Under the pieces are notes generated by a model, which saw nothing but the letters and a program-made list of their open reading frames with translations, made no database searches and was not told the DNA's origin. Shown in pieces: positions 1 to 8,505 of a DNA stretch of 64,000 nucleotides. The number at the start of each line of letters is the position of its first letter. The first letter of the stretch is position 1. This DNA is from Thermococcus paralvinellae (GTDB lineage Archaea; Methanobacteriota_B; Thermococci; Thermococcales; Thermococcaceae): the NCBI RefSeq assembly GCF_000517445.1, contig NZ_CP006965.1, forward strand, positions 1,092,681-1,156,680, written 5' to 3'. The position numbers and the translations under genes were made by a program.

Positions 1-678
1 ATAGAAAGGCCAATTTTAACCGAAGAAATTAATGTTTTGGGAACGCTAAATATCCTGAAAGCTTTAAGCGAAGGGCATGGTAAGCTTATCTTTGCCTCAT
101 CTGCCGCTGTATACGGTGACAATCAAAATCTGCCTCTGAAAGAGGATGATAAGCCCAGACCTCTGTCGCCCTATGGGGTTACAAAAGTCTCTGGAGAATA
201 CTACTGCAGAGTTTTTTACGAACTTTATGGAGTCCCAACAGTAGCTTTGAGGTATTTCAACGTCTTTGGTGAAAGACAAGGATACAACCAGTATGCTGGA
301 GTTATAAGCATCTTTATCAACCGTGCTTTGAAAAATGAGCCGCTGATAATTTTTGGAGATGGGAAACAGACGAGAGACTTCATTTATGTTAAAGATGTTG
401 TTAAAGCAAACATCTTAGTTGCGGAGAAGGAGAGAGCAAACGGAGAAGTGTTCAATGTTGCTCGTGGTGAGAGAACGACAATCCTTGAGCTGGCTATGAA
501 GATCATTGATGCAACAAATTCCTTAAGCTCAATAATCTTTGATAAACCAAGACCCGGCGATATAAAACACAGCCAAGCTGATATAAGTAAAATCAAGAAG
601 CTTGGATTTAAACCAGAGTACTCTCTTGAGGAAGGACTTTTGAGAACGATTGAGTGGTACAGGAGGCAAAAAGCATGA
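1..678 (+). CDS. NAD-dependent epimerase/dehydratase (UDP-glucose 4-epimerase-like), 5' end outside window
   Basis: The reading frame is open from base 1, so the gene starts upstream of the window; about 225 C-terminal residues are visible. It is an extended short-chain dehydrogenase: the catalytic serine region FASSAAVYGD is followed by the YxxxK motif in SPYGVTK, and the substrate-domain signatures RYFNVFGERQ and GDGKQTRDFIYVKDV are typical of nucleotide-sugar epimerases/dehydratases. These enzymes interconvert UDP- or GDP-sugars for glycans of the cell surface. The N-terminal glycine-rich NAD motif is missing only because of the window edge. Its stop overlaps the next start (ATGA), implying one transcript. 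The exact sugar cannot be read from this fragment. Confidence 0.85.
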   Translation: MERPILTEEINVLGTLNILKALSEGHGKLIFASSAAVYGDNQNLPLKEDDKPRPLSPYGVTKVSGEYYCRVFYELYGVPTVALRYFNVFGERQGYNQYAGVISIFINRALKNEPLIIFGDGKQTRDFIYVKDVVKANILVAEKERANGEVFNVARGERTTILELAMKIIDATNSLSSIIFDKPRPGDIKHSQADISKIKKLGFKPEYSLEEGLLRTIEWYRRQKA

Positions 679-1448
679 AAGTCTTGAGCATAACCCTAAG
701 CTCCAAACTGTCGTCCTTTCTGAGGAGAAAGCTTGTTAAAGCCGTTGAAGAGTTCTCAAACAAAATTGAGGCTGAAGAAAATTTAATTATTCTGCCAAAG
801 AAAGAAAAAGCCGAATTTGGAACATTCCTATGCTCAAGCAGCATAATAGCGGGGAAGCATATAGGGAGAACGTACTATGAAGGACTCATATTCTCCACAT
901 CACGGAGATTTGAAAGAGAAGCAGAGATTACGGCAAAGGAACTGCTCCTTGAACCAAAAGAATACAGGGTGGAGGTTGACGTAAACGGAGCTGGAACCTT
1001 AAAATTGCCTGGCTTCAGATTGGAAAACGGCATTTTAATCCTCTACATACTACCCAAATACATTTTTGAATTCTCACAAGAGAATCTAACACTGGCAACT
1101 CAAGAAGATTATGCCCAGATAACATTTTCTCCGCTAGAATATGGATTTAGAGGGGAAGTTTCTCTGAGTCTGAATAAGGCGAAAGAAGTTAGAGTTCTTC
1201 TCAAGGGAAACAAAGCCGAGGAATTTCTGTTCTGGGATAATGAAAGCGGTTCATTCACCTATAACTTTATAGATGAACCGCTGGTAATTATCTCACATGA
1301 GAAGCTCATAACACCAAAAGAATTTGCCAGAAGTCTTGGAAAAGTCTCAATAATTAGCGGACACGGAGAATTTGGGATTGTAGGAGAAATGGTGCTGCCT
1401 CTAAAGAAAGAGGTAAGAGAAAGCATAAAGCTGGCGGTTACTTTTTAG
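675..1448 (+). CDS. Conserved hypothetical protein, 257 aa
   Basis: I do not recognise this family. The start at 675 is chosen because AGGAGG lies at 661-666 and the ATG overlaps the stop of the upstream epimerase as ATGA; an upstream in-frame GTG at 654 has no such site. The protein is soluble, has no obvious signal or membrane segment, and alternates beta-rich stretches (about residues 85-190) with charged helices. It contains three short histidine/glycine features such as [11 protein letters not shown] near the C-terminus. The convergent prefoldin gene overlaps its last bases by 11 nt. Translational coupling to a nucleotide-sugar epimerase is the only functional hint. Confidence 0.6.
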   Translation: MKVLSITLSSKLSSFLRRKLVKAVEEFSNKIEAEENLIILPKKEKAEFGTFLCSSSIIAGKHIGRTYYEGLIFSTSRRFEREAEITAKELLLEPKEYRVEVDVNGAGTLKLPGFRLENGILILYILPKYIFEFSQENLTLATQEDYAQITFSPLEYGFRGEVSLSLNKAKEVRVLLKGNKAEEFLFWDNESGSFTYNFIDEPLVIISHEKLITPKEFARSLGKVSIISGHGEFGIVGEMVLPLKKEVRESIKLAVTF

Positions 1449-1884
1449 GAACCTTGAATCCCATTGCTTGTTCTTGCTGTATCTTTTGAGCTTTCTGTGC
1501 CAAATCTTGGAGTTTTTGCTCAATCTGCTGTAATGCATCTTGAGTCTTCTTTATTGCATCTTCGTATTCCTTGATTCTCGCATCTAAGTAAGCAATTGCA
1601 TCTTCTAAGCTTTTCTCAATTGCGTACCCAGCTCCAATGCTGACAATTGCGTGCTTTTTGTCAACTATCATGCCCTTTAGAAATGAGCCTGCTCCAACTG
1701 GAACCAATATCTCAGGCTTTTCGTCTTCAACCTTTTTAAGCTCTTCAAGGGTTTCCTTTACTGCTCTAAACTCATTCATTCCAAGAGTTAAGAGCTCTAA
1801 ATTCTGAGCCAAAAGCTGAGCTTGAGCCTGTAAGAGCTGATACTCATAAGCCAACCTTTCAAGCTGCTCCTGATTCTGCGCCAT
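1438..1884 (-). CDS. pfdA: Prefoldin subunit alpha
   Basis: 148-aa subunit of the heterohexameric prefoldin chaperone, which holds unfolded proteins and hands them to the thermosome. N- and C-terminal helices are Gln/Glu/Leu-rich coiled coils, separated by the beta-hairpin region containing [13 protein letters not shown] and [12 protein letters not shown], which is the signature of the alpha subunit. The start at 1884 (MAQNQEQ) is chosen over the upstream-extended frame because GGTGGTGA lies just before it and the extra 29 residues look non-coding. It is the last gene of the L39e-L31e-aIF6-L18Ae cluster, an arrangement conserved in many archaea. Confidence 0.95.
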   Translation of the reverse strand: MAQNQEQLERLAYEYQLLQAQAQLLAQNLELLTLGMNEFRAVKETLEELKKVEDEKPEILVPVGAGSFLKGMIVDKKHAIVSIGAGYAIEKSLEDAIAYLDARIKEYEDAIKKTQDALQQIEQKLQDLAQKAQKIQQEQAMGFKVPKK

Positions 1885-1963
1885 TTTCACCACCAAAGAA
1901 AAATTGAAGAGTTGCCTTTTAAGGGTTTGCATGATAAAGCTATACAAAAAAGAGGAACAGAAG

Positions 1964-2200
1964 TTAAGCAAGCTCTAGGCTAAGTCTCCTAACTACGGGA
2001 TCTTCAGCTTCCTCGGGGTTAATTTCCTCAATGCTCTCAATCAATATCTTTGTCCTCTTTACCCTGTGCTTGCTTCCAATTTCGGAATAGATGAGCTCAA
2101 CAACGTCCTCTGGCTTTACAGCTCTGTATTCCTTTGTGAATTTTTGCTTTTTCCCTTCTCTTTCGAAAATTCCCTTAACGCGATAAACTTTAACCTCCAT
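1964..2200 (-). CDS. rpl18a: 50S ribosomal protein L18Ae (L20a/LX)
   Basis: 78-aa small archaeal/eukaryotic-type large-subunit protein. The start [12 protein letters not shown] and the segments FTKEYRA and KHRVKRTKI match the LX family in order and length. The stop of the aIF6 gene lies 7 nt upstream, so the two are translated from one message. Its position between aIF6 and prefoldin alpha is the usual archaeal order. Nothing unusual in length or composition. Confidence 0.92.
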   Translation of the reverse strand: MEVKVYRVKGIFEREGKKQKFTKEYRAVKPEDVVELIYSEIGSKHRVKRTKILIESIEEINPEEAEDPVVRRLSLELA

Positions 2201-2206
2201 CCTGCC

Positions 2207-2893
2207 TCACCCCAAAAAGCCCAGTGCTTCCTCAATCTTAACTATTTCAGGACCAGTTGTGAGATGTCCGACAACAACTCCAAAGGAATTAGCTAACATA
2301 CATGAGCCGACAAATGGAACACCTTGATTTGCAGTGCCAAGATAAATGTCAACTTTGAATAAATCTCTCAGCCATTCGAGTTCCTCTTCAGTCGTCTCAG
2401 GGTGAACTAAGCCACCTTTGTTTGTAACGACACCAACACTTCCAACGGCGTGGAACTCAGCTATAACACCGCGCTCTACTTCCACTCCTAAGATATCCTC
2501 AAGCTGCTTCGCTTCTTCTCTTGTGAACTTTGCACTCACGAGAGCTGCTTTGTCATTAGCTAGAATCAAGTTGCCTAAAGCAGTTAGCTTGCTCAAAAAG
2601 GGCTCAACTCTAATATCAAGGTCATGTTCCTTTAGAGCTGCATTAATTCTCTCAAGTTCAGTATCCCAAATGTAATAGGGGACAACAATGGCGTTTGAGT
2701 TTCCAGCAGCAAAAATTCCAATGATTCTTGATTTCATAATGCTTGTTTCAATAATTGGGACTTTTAAAACTTCCCTCAAAACATTGAGCTTCTTTTCTTG
2801 AAGGCCCTCTCTAACCAAGAGAACTTTATCCGTAGCGACACCAAACACACCCAGATAGGGGGAATTTTCGAAGTCAAGTCTTTCTATGTGCAT
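2207..2893 (-). CDS. eif6: Translation initiation factor aIF6
   Basis: 228-aa factor that binds the 50S subunit (L14/L24e side) and prevents premature joining of subunits. The five-fold pseudo-symmetric pentein repeats are visible as recurring patterns of the type NSNAIVVPYY, NDKAALVS, GSVGVVTNKGGLVHP and NSFGVVVGHLTTGPE. Length is normal for archaeal eIF6. The start at 2893 follows GGTGGAAA. It lies within the L39e-L31e-aIF6-L18Ae-pfdA cluster and is presumably co-expressed with the ribosomal proteins. Confidence 0.96.
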   Translation of the reverse strand: MHIERLDFENSPYLGVFGVATDKVLLVREGLQEKKLNVLREVLKVPIIETSIMKSRIIGIFAAGNSNAIVVPYYIWDTELERINAALKEHDLDIRVEPFLSKLTALGNLILANDKAALVSAKFTREEAKQLEDILGVEVERGVIAEFHAVGSVGVVTNKGGLVHPETTEEELEWLRDLFKVDIYLGTANQGVPFVGSCMLANSFGVVVGHLTTGPEIVKIEEALGFLG

Positions 2894-2928
2894 TTTCCAC
2901 CACTCACGAGAAATAAAAATTTAAGAAA

Positions 2929-3318
2929 TCAGCTCTCCGTTGCCTGTTCTTCTGGTTTCTTTTCTTCCTCCTTCTTTTCCTCAGTCTTCTTTTCTTCTTT
3001 CACTGCTTCCTTTACTGTTTTCTTTGCCTCTGGTGGGAGCTCAACGTAGGCAACTCTGACCTTACCTTTTCCTTCAACCTCTTCCTCGACTACCTTAACT
3101 TTAACCCTGAGCTTGCTTGGAGGCTTCTCAATTCCTCTTTCCCAAATCTTTTCGTTAACTTCTGGGGCTATGATAACCTCTTCAGCTTTTGCATGTCTTG
3201 CAACAAACTCCCTAACGAACTTGACTGCCCTTGGTGCTCTCTTCCATCTTGGGGCAATCTTCTTGATTTTCTTTATTGGAACTGTGAAAATAACCTCATC
3301 CCCGACCTTAATCGCCAT
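2929..3318 (-). CDS. rpl31e: 50S ribosomal protein L31e with long charged C-terminal tail
   Basis: 129 aa. Residues 1 to about 98 match L31e: [32 protein letters not shown], and the closing [16 protein letters not shown]31e lies near the peptide exit tunnel. The following roughly 30 residues are almost only Lys and Glu ([18 protein letters not shown]) and go beyond the usual family length of about 90 residues. The start at 3318 follows AGGAGTGATG, and the L39e stop lies only a few bases upstream. The tail is in frame with an intact stop, so it is encoded and not a frame error. Confidence 0.93.
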   Translation of the reverse strand: MAIKVGDEVIFTVPIKKIKKIAPRWKRAPRAVKFVREFVARHAKAEEVIIAPEVNEKIWERGIEKPPSKLRVKVKVVEEEVEGKGKVRVAYVELPPEAKKTVKEAVKEEKKTEEKKEEEKKPEEQATES

Positions 3319-3324
3319 TTTTCA

Positions 3325-3480
3325 TCACTCCTTAAGCTTTGTTCTTCTCCAGTATCTCCTCTTCGGGTGAGTTATAACTCTTCTGTTTGTCTTCACGATA
3401 ACCCACACAGGAACTCTCCTATTCTGCTTAGCAGCCTTCGCCAAGCGAAGCTTCTTTGCAAGAGGCTTGTTCCTTGCCAT
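3325..3480 (-). CDS. rpl39e: 50S ribosomal protein L39e
   Basis: 51-aa very basic protein read directly from the minus strand: [20 protein letters not shown], then [14 protein letters not shown], ending in YWRRTKLKE. This is the full length of archaeal L39e, which lines the exit tunnel. GGGAGGGAT precedes the start. It is the first gene of the L39e-L31e-aIF6-L18Ae-pfdA cluster; the promoter is in the 100 bases upstream. Confidence 0.95.
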   Translation of the reverse strand: MARNKPLAKKLRLAKAAKQNRRVPVWVIVKTNRRVITHPKRRYWRRTKLKE

Positions 3481-3534
3481 CTCTATCCCTCCCAAAGTTA
3501 TCGTAATAAGTCCTAACCAAGCTTGAAGCTTAAG

Positions 3535-3546
3535 CTTATTTAAATC
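3535..3546 (-). promoter_or_regulatory. TATA box of the L39e-L31e-aIF6-L18Ae-pfdA operon
   Basis: Minus-strand GATTTAAATAAG fits the archaeal TATA consensus. A start site about 25 nt downstream would fall near 3515, leaving a leader of about 35 nt that contains the GGGAGGGAT ribosome site of L39e. The promoter separates this operon from the PP-loop gene that ends at 3583 on the same strand. Confidence 0.55.
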
Positions 3547-3582
3547 TTCCCATTAATTCAGAGCTAACATTTCAGTTTCCTT

Positions 3583-4188
3583 TTATAAATCTTGCTTCTT
3601 CCATCCCAGAACTCTCGACTGATAGTGCCTCTTCGGGAATATTGTCAATGGGTCTATTCCCTTAAGCCTCAGAAGGTGTCTCAATTCAACTTCATAGTCG
3701 CTCTTTTCCAGCTTTTCACTCTCTCTAATTTCAACGATGAAGAGTTTTTCTGTAAGCTCTCTTATTGTTTTGTAGCCTAACCCAAGTAGAGGTCTTATAT
3801 ACTGAACGTTAAACCTATCTTCAAGGCTCCTTGTCTTCCTCAAATCTAAAAAAGGAACCCTATCATCTCTTCTCGTGCCGTCGCTTATTCTCTCAACCTC
3901 CTCACGGCTTGCGATCTCTTCGAGAGCTGTTTCATGGATAAACTGAATTGCGTTGCTTGGATGTCCATCCCTAATGCACATCTCGGCAGCTTTTTCTAAA
4001 ATTTTCCTATCCAAAAACACAACCTCATGGTTAAAGCCTAACCTATCGGCAGTTTCCTTTGCATATTTCCAATTGTCAAGAAGACCAAAGCTTATCGTGA
4101 TTAATCTTACCTCATAACCTAATTTTTGCAGAATCCAGGCAGCCAATGAGGAATCTTTACCCCCGCTGTAGAGGTGATAGACTTTCAT
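3583..4188 (-). CDS. PP-loop superfamily ATPase (N-type ATP pyrophosphatase), function unknown
   Basis: 201 aa. The PP-loop SGGKDSS sits directly after the first beta strand (MKVYHLYSGGKDSS), as in tRNA-modifying thiolases, QueC and related enzymes that adenylate a substrate. Other visible features are DGTRRDDR in the middle and a C-terminal SRVLGWKK. No Cys pair for thiolation is obvious. The ATG at 4188 places the PP-loop at the normal distance from the N-terminus; a GTG at 4197 (adding MRK) is also possible. A shared, near-symmetric TATA at 4220-4229 may drive this gene and the divergent YhbY gene. Substrate unknown. Confidence 0.75.
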   Translation of the reverse strand: MKVYHLYSGGKDSSLAAWILQKLGYEVRLITISFGLLDNWKYAKETADRLGFNHEVVFLDRKILEKAAEMCIRDGHPSNAIQFIHETALEEIASREEVERISDGTRRDDRVPFLDLRKTRSLEDRFNVQYIRPLLGLGYKTIRELTEKLFIVEIRESEKLEKSDYEVELRHLLRLKGIDPLTIFPKRHYQSRVLGWKKQDL

Positions 4189-4271
4189 CTTCCTCACGGC
4201 AACCTTTAAAAGCTAAACCCTTATAAACTCTTTTGCCTCTTTGCGAGAGGTTGGAATTTGGGGTGAGAGAG

Positions 4272-4688
4272 ATGGAGAAACGTCTACCTGGAAAGGTGAG
4301 AAGAGCTATAAGAGCTAAATATTATGATATTCAGCCTAAAGCTTGGATTGGAAAGAAAGGGTTAGAGGAAAGTGTGATTAACGAAATCAACACTCAGCTT
4401 AAGAAAGATGGTATTCTCAAAGTGGAAATAAGAAAAGGAGCACTTATTGCAACGGGAATGGACAGAAAGCAGATAGCTGAGAAGGTTGCTGAGCTGACTG
4501 ACAGCGAGCTGATTGAAGTGAGAGGCAAAAGATTTATATTATTCCGTCCGAGAGAGGGATGGGAAAAGTATTTAAGGAAGCTTAAGCTTAAGGAACTCTC
4601 AAAGGAGAAGCGGGAAGAGAAACCCGTTAAAAAGGTCAAGCTCGATATTGCTCAATTTAGGAAGAAGTTCAAGAAAGGGAGGGGTTAA
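4272..4688 (+). CDS. YhbY/CRM-domain RNA-binding protein
   Basis: 138 aa. Residues about 10-90 form a YhbY (CRS1-YhbY) domain: [17 protein letters not shown] resembles the GxxG RNA-binding loop region, followed by KVEIRKG and a C-terminal [12 protein letters not shown]. These small proteins bind pre-ribosomal RNA. The tail is Lys/Arg-rich. The start at 4272 follows GGTGAGAG; the longer frame to 4233 would start in non-coding leader. It is separated by only 2 nt from the S19e gene, consistent with co-transcription and a ribosome-assembly role. Confidence 0.85.
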   Translation: MEKRLPGKVRRAIRAKYYDIQPKAWIGKKGLEESVINEINTQLKKDGILKVEIRKGALIATGMDRKQIAEKVAELTDSELIEVRGKRFILFRPREGWEKYLRKLKLKELSKEKREEKPVKKVKLDIAQFRKKFKKGRG

Positions 4689-4690
4689 AG

Positions 4691-5143
4691 ATGGCGACAG
4701 TTTATGATGTTCCCGGTGATTTGCTCGTTGAGAGGGTTGCTCAAAAGTTGAAGGAGATACCTGAGATCAAGCCACCAGAGTGGGCTCCATTTGTCAAAAC
4801 AGGAAGACACAAGGAAAGGCTTCCAGAACAAGAAGACTGGTGGTATTATAGGGTTGCTTCAGTCTTCAGAAAGATATACATTGATGGCCCTGTTGGTATT
4901 GAAAGACTTAGGACTTGGTATGGAGGAAGAAAGAACAGGGGTCATGCTCCAGAGAAGTTTTACAAAGGAAGCGGAAGCATAATTAGAAAGGCTCTTCAGC
5001 AGTTAGAAGCAGCTGGATTCATTGAAAAGGTTCCAGGTAAGGGAAGAATCGTCACGCCTAAGGGAAGAAGCTTCCTTGACAAAGCAGCAACAGAGCTCAA
5101 GAAGGAGCTTGAGGAAGTTATTCCAGAGCTCAAGAAGTACTAA
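4691..5143 (+). CDS. rps19e: 30S ribosomal protein S19e
   Basis: 150 aa, normal for archaeal S19e. Signature segments: [18 protein letters not shown] at the start, the [20 protein letters not shown] winged-helix region, the [13 protein letters not shown] loop, and the [12 protein letters not shown] helix near the end. GGAGGGG lies before the ATG. It follows the YhbY gene in one transcript and is followed by the PDCD5-like gene after 108 nt. Confidence 0.96.
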   Translation: MATVYDVPGDLLVERVAQKLKEIPEIKPPEWAPFVKTGRHKERLPEQEDWWYYRVASVFRKIYIDGPVGIERLRTWYGGRKNRGHAPEKFYKGSGSIIRKALQQLEAAGFIEKVPGKGRIVTPKGRSFLDKAATELKKELEEVIPELKKY

Positions 5144-5251
5144 ACTTCTATTTTTACTTCTCATTCCTAACTTTAATACAATGTTTGAATTTTCTAGTTG
5201 CAATAACTTTTTAACTATCTCGCCATAAATCCTCTTGGCGAGGTGATGTAA

Positions 5252-5590
5252 ATGGCCGAGGATATTGAAGAGATTAGAAAGAGAAAGCTCATGGAATTAC
5301 AGAGAAGGCTTGCTGAGCAGCAAAAAGCCGAAGAAGAAGCTGCAAGACAACAGGCAGAACTTGAAGCACAAATACAAGCAATTCTCAGAAGAATATTAAC
5401 TCCAGAGGCCAGAGAAAGGCTTGCTCGGGTTAAGCTTGTCAGACCAGAACTTGCTCAACAAGTTGAGCTTATATTAGTTCAGCTTTATCAGACAGGACAA
5501 ATTAGGGAAAAAATTGATGATATGAAGCTTAAGAAGATTTTAGCTCAGATTGATGCGAGAACAAGGAGGGAATTCAGAATTAAATGGTAA
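5252..5590 (+). CDS. PDCD5-family DNA-binding protein
   Basis: 112 aa. The N-terminal charged helix (IEEIRKRKLMELQRRLAEQQ) and the core ILTPEARERLARVKLVRP followed by LAQIDARTRREFRIKW are diagnostic of the PDCD5/TFAR19 family, annotated in archaea as dsDNA-binding proteins. Three-helix core plus disordered N-terminal coiled coil. The start at 5252 follows AGGTGATG. Linkage to S19e is conserved in archaea, suggesting a translation-linked role not yet pinned down. Confidence 0.93.
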   Translation: MAEDIEEIRKRKLMELQRRLAEQQKAEEEAARQQAELEAQIQAILRRILTPEARERLARVKLVRPELAQQVELILVQLYQTGQIREKIDDMKLKKILAQIDARTRREFRIKW

Positions 5591-5672
5591 CGAGAGTTAC
5601 ATTAGTCAACTCTGGCATCCTTAAAATTTATATACCTTTTGTGTGTAAATAGATAAGGCGAGTGAAAGGATT

Positions 5673-5945
5673 ATGGAAATCAAAAGAATCATAAAAGAGC
5701 TTGACTTAAAAGGCGAAATCAGCTTAGAGACCTGGAAGCCTATCTCTGCCAAGAGAAATAGTGATGGGACAATTGACATCCTGTATCGTAATTTGTTGCT
5801 GGGAAACGAAAGGGATCCTGTGTTCCTCTGGGTTTATGTTAACGTGGTCGAAGATGAAGAAATTGATGTTAGAATTTTGGAAAAGATGACATTCAAAAAA
5901 GAGGACTTACTCTGGATAATGAAATTTGTCTCAAAGTTTGGTTAA
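5673..5945 (+). CDS. Conserved hypothetical protein, 90 aa
   Basis: No family recognised. The sequence is acidic, mixed alpha/beta, with a beta-rich centre (DGTIDILYRNLLL, VFLWVYVNVVEDEEIDVRIL) and a C-terminal helix ending in KFVSKFG. It has its own promoter: TTTATATA at about 5628-5635, and a ribosome site near GTGAAAGG before the ATG. It sits alone between the PDCD5 gene and TFB, both of which have separate promoters. Confidence 0.65.
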   Translation: MEIKRIIKELDLKGEISLETWKPISAKRNSDGTIDILYRNLLLGNERDPVFLWVYVNVVEDEEIDVRILEKMTFKKEDLLWIMKFVSKFG

Positions 5946-5955
5946 TTTTATATAG
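5946..5955 (+). promoter_or_regulatory. TATA box of the tfb gene
   Basis: TTTTATATAG just behind the stop of the 90-aa ORF. A start site about 25 nt on gives a leader of about 20 nt containing the GGGGGTG ribosome site at 5986-5991. A second A/T stretch TTTATTAAC (5962-5970) is a weaker alternative because it would leave almost no leader. Confidence 0.45.
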
Positions 5956-5996
5956 TATGAGTTTATTAACCGTAACCCGCAGATGGGGGTGTCAAA

Positions 5997-6896
5997 GTGG
6001 AAAAGCGTAGGATATGCCCAGTTTGTGGTTCAACTGAATTTATTTATGATCCTGAGCATGGAGAAATCGTCTGTGCAAAGTGTGGATTCGTCATAGAAGA
6101 AAATATAGTGGATATGGGACCAGAATGGAGAGCGTTTGACGCTTCACAGAGGGAGAAGCGTTCTAGAACTGGTGCACCTGAGAGCATCCTTCTTCATGAT
6201 AAGGGTCTTTCAACTGATATTGGAAGTGATAGAAATATCACCGGATTAATGAGAGAGAAAATGTACCGTCTGAGGAAGTGGCAGAGCAGGTTGAGGGTTA
6301 GTGACGCAGCCGAGCGTAATTTAGCCTTTGCTTTAAGCGAGCTTGATAGGATTGCTTCACAACTCAAGCTTCCAAAACACGTTGAGGAAGAAGCCGCAAG
6401 ATTGTATAGAGAAGCAGTGCGAAGAGGACTTATTAGAGGAAGATCAATCGAGAGCGTTATTGCTGCCTGCGTTTATGCTGCATGCAGATTGTTGAAAGTT
6501 CCAAGGACTTTAGATGAGATTGCTGATATTGCGAGGGTTGATAAAAAGGAAATTGGAAGAAGCTTCAGATTCATTGCCAGAAACCTCAACCTGACTCCAA
6601 AGAAGCTCTTTGTCAAGCCGACAGATTACGTGAATAAGTTTGCTGATGAACTCGGCTTGAGCGAAAAAGTCAGAAGGAGAGCCATAGAACTCTTGGAGGA
6701 GGCTTATAACAGGGGTCTGACGAGTGGTAAGAGCCCAGCGGGGCTTGTTGCAGCTGCATTGTATATTGCTTCACTGCTTGAAGGGGAGAAGAGAACTCAG
6801 AGAGAAGTTGCAGAGGTTGCAAGGGTTACTGAAGTAACCGTCAGAAACAGGTACAAAGAATTGGTAGAGAAGCTTGGGCTCAAAATAACAATCTAA
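5997..6896 (+). CDS. tfb: Transcription initiation factor B (TFB)
   Basis: 299 aa. An N-terminal zinc ribbon (CPVCG and CAKCG, residues 7-29) is followed by the B-finger/linker region (WRAFDASQREKRSRTGAPES), then two cyclin folds of about 90 residues each (starting near RNLAFALSELDRIASQL and DYVNKFADELGLSEK). The C-terminal helix-turn-helix EVARVTEVTVRNRYKEL contacts BRE. TFB recruits RNA polymerase to TBP-bound TATA boxes. The start is a GTG with GGGGGTG 6 nt upstream; no in-frame ATG exists nearby. It closely resembles TFB1-type proteins of Pyrococcus. Confidence 0.97.
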   Translation: MEKRRICPVCGSTEFIYDPEHGEIVCAKCGFVIEENIVDMGPEWRAFDASQREKRSRTGAPESILLHDKGLSTDIGSDRNITGLMREKMYRLRKWQSRLRVSDAAERNLAFALSELDRIASQLKLPKHVEEEAARLYREAVRRGLIRGRSIESVIAACVYAACRLLKVPRTLDEIADIARVDKKEIGRSFRFIARNLNLTPKKLFVKPTDYVNKFADELGLSEKVRRRAIELLEEAYNRGLTSGKSPAGLVAAALYIASLLEGEKRTQREVAEVARVTEVTVRNRYKELVEKLGLKITI

Positions 6897-6997
6897 ACTT
6901 TCTTTTATCTACCCACCAGATTGGATGCTCACTACTAATGCTGATAACAGTACTAAGTAACTATAAAAAATTATAAAAAATTATAGAAATAAAAAAA

Positions 6998-8023
6998 TCA
7001 CCTTTTTATAAACCAGCTCTCCAAAGTTGACTGCTTTCCAGCCTTCATTGCTTTCTTCAGCCTTTCTAGGCCATTCTTTACCCTTTCCTCACTGAAGTCA
7101 TGCTCATCACAGAGGAACTTTAAAATGCCCTCCTCATCTGGCATCTTCCAGACAAGCTTGTAATCATCCGTGACAGGTGGATTTAGGAAGAACTCCTTAA
7201 TTGCATATAAATCAACGTCGCTCATCTTTTGATACTTCTTTAGGGGATCTTTTGAATACTTGACTATTTCCAGAGCTTTCTTTGGACCAACCCCCTTGAT
7301 TCCTCCTGGATTATAATCAGTTCCAACCAGAATAGCGAGTTCTATGAGCTTCTCCCTGTCAATCTTCAGTTCTTTTAAAACTTCCTCCAAAACAATTAGC
7401 TCTGGCTTCACTTCAACATAAACATCTTTTCCAGGAAGCTTTCTTCTGCCTGTTATTGTCAAATTCCTAACAAGCCTTGGTGCTCCAAACAAAAGTGAGT
7501 CATAATCCTGAGAAGCTGAAGCCCAGACTTTACCTTTTGATGCCATGTAGGCCGCTTGAGCCTCACCTTCACTTGGAGCTTGCACCCATGGAATGCCCAT
7601 AAGGTCTAACAACTTTTTAGCATCCTCTATCAGCTGCTCATTCACCCGTGAAGCTCTCTGGGCGTATTTCTTTGCTTCCTCCAAGTCTCCTCTTGCTAAC
7701 GCCTCCTGCCACTTTTCCTCAGCTTCTTCCCTCGCTTCGGCTCTCTTTTCAAGCTCCTTCTTCTTGAATTCTGGTGGCTTTCCATCAAATACATAAGCTG
7801 GTTTTATTCCCACTTCCATGAGATTTATCGTCCTGTAGAACAGCCCAGAGAGGTGTGAAGTTATTCTTCCTTTAGAGTCCATGAGAGGTGTCCCATCTCT
7901 TTGTCTGATGATAGAGAGGAACTGATAAATTGCATTCAGGGCATCGATGGCTATTTTCCTTCCGTTTAGGTTTTCAATCTCAATTTCCTTCCTTGGAATG
8001 AGCTCGCCTATCTGAACTCCCAT
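6998..8023 (-). CDS. fen: Flap endonuclease 1 (FEN-1)
   Basis: 341 aa. Structure-specific nuclease that removes 5' flaps in Okazaki-fragment maturation and repair. The N-region starts [14 protein letters not shown]; metal-binding acidic residues lie in the N motif ([18 protein letters not shown]) and I motif ([24 protein letters not shown]), and a helix-hairpin-helix is visible at [20 protein letters not shown]. The C-terminal [10 protein letters not shown] is a PCNA-interacting (PIP-like) tail. The ATG overlaps the stop of the upstream PsiE-like gene (TGATG), so the two are translationally coupled. Confidence 0.97.
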   Translation of the reverse strand: MGVQIGELIPRKEIEIENLNGRKIAIDALNAIYQFLSIIRQRDGTPLMDSKGRITSHLSGLFYRTINLMEVGIKPAYVFDGKPPEFKKKELEKRAEAREEAEEKWQEALARGDLEEAKKYAQRASRVNEQLIEDAKKLLDLMGIPWVQAPSEGEAQAAYMASKGKVWASASQDYDSLLFGAPRLVRNLTITGRRKLPGKDVYVEVKPELIVLEEVLKELKIDREKLIELAILVGTDYNPGGIKGVGPKKALEIVKYSKDPLKKYQKMSDVDLYAIKEFFLNPPVTDDYKLVWKMPDEEGILKFLCDEHDFSEERVKNGLERLKKAMKAGKQSTLESWFIKR

Positions 8024-8448
8024 CACTCCTCACCTATCCTAATGTATAGATACCCTAACACAAATATAAGTCCTGCGATTGCAAAAAGCTTTAGGGCATC
8101 CAATTCCTTGAAATCAGAAGCAACGACAAGCTTTTGAATAAGGGCAACTATTCCAACCTCCAATATGTGGGTTAGGCTAACACGGTGCTGCCTTAAGTAA
8201 ATTATCAGGATTCTGTAAGTCTCTATGAGGATTATCGTAACGAGGACATTTGCAATCAATAGCTTAGGCTCAGCAACTTTGTATGTGAGCTTGAAGTTCA
8301 AATAAATGGAATACACTGTAAGGTAGAGTATGAAAAACAAGAATACCATAACCACCATATCAAAGCATATCTCAAGGGTCTTTCTAAAGGCCTTATGAAC
8401 CTGCGTATATTGGGCGACTTTCTCTTCTTCCATCTTTGCCATTTTCAT
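8023..8448 (-). CDS. PsiE-like (phosphate-starvation-inducible E family) membrane protein
   Basis: About 141 aa. After a short charged N-terminus ([16 protein letters not shown]) there are four hydrophobic segments: [56 protein letters not shown] and [16 protein letters not shown], matching the four-helix PsiE family of unknown function. Start codons at 8448, 8442 and 8433 are all possible; none has a strong ribosome site because the C/D box sRNA occupies the region just upstream. The gene overlaps FEN-1 by TGATG. The frame extending to 8604 runs through the sRNA and is not believed. Confidence 0.75.
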   Translation of the reverse strand: MKMAKMEEEKVAQYTQVHKAFRKTLEICFDMVVMVFLFFILYLTVYSIYLNFKLTYKVAEPKLLIANVLVTIILIETYRILIIYLRQHRVSLTHILEVGIVALIQKLVVASDFKELDALKLFAIAGLIFVLGYLYIRIGEE

Positions 8449-8505
8449 CAGCCTACCGGTGTGCTCATCACCCCTCAGATGAGGGGAAGGGTCATCATCA
8501 CTTTT
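8444..8505 (-). ncRNA. C/D box guide sRNA (predicted)
   Basis: On the minus strand all four boxes are present in order: C box GTGATGA (8501-8495), D' CTGA (8478-8475), C' GTGATGA (8471-8465), D CTGA (8451-8448). The D' guide interval is 16 nt and the D guide interval is 13 nt, close to the 12-nt norm of archaeal sRNAs. Such RNAs bind L7Ae, Nop5 and fibrillarin and direct 2'-O-methylation five nt upstream of D/D'. An AT-rich TATA-like stretch (TTTTAAAATTAAA) is about 20-25 nt upstream. The 3' end abuts the PsiE-like start, so the RNA may be processed from that transcript. Confidence 0.75.

Noticed and set aside
401-596. Minus-strand ORF 384-596 within the epimerase gene
   Set aside because: Overlaps a well-supported SDR coding frame; no domain, no start signal.
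3322-3331. TCATCAC (C-box-like on minus) near L39e
   Set aside because: It is the L39e stop and L31e ribosome site; no CTGA boxes in register.
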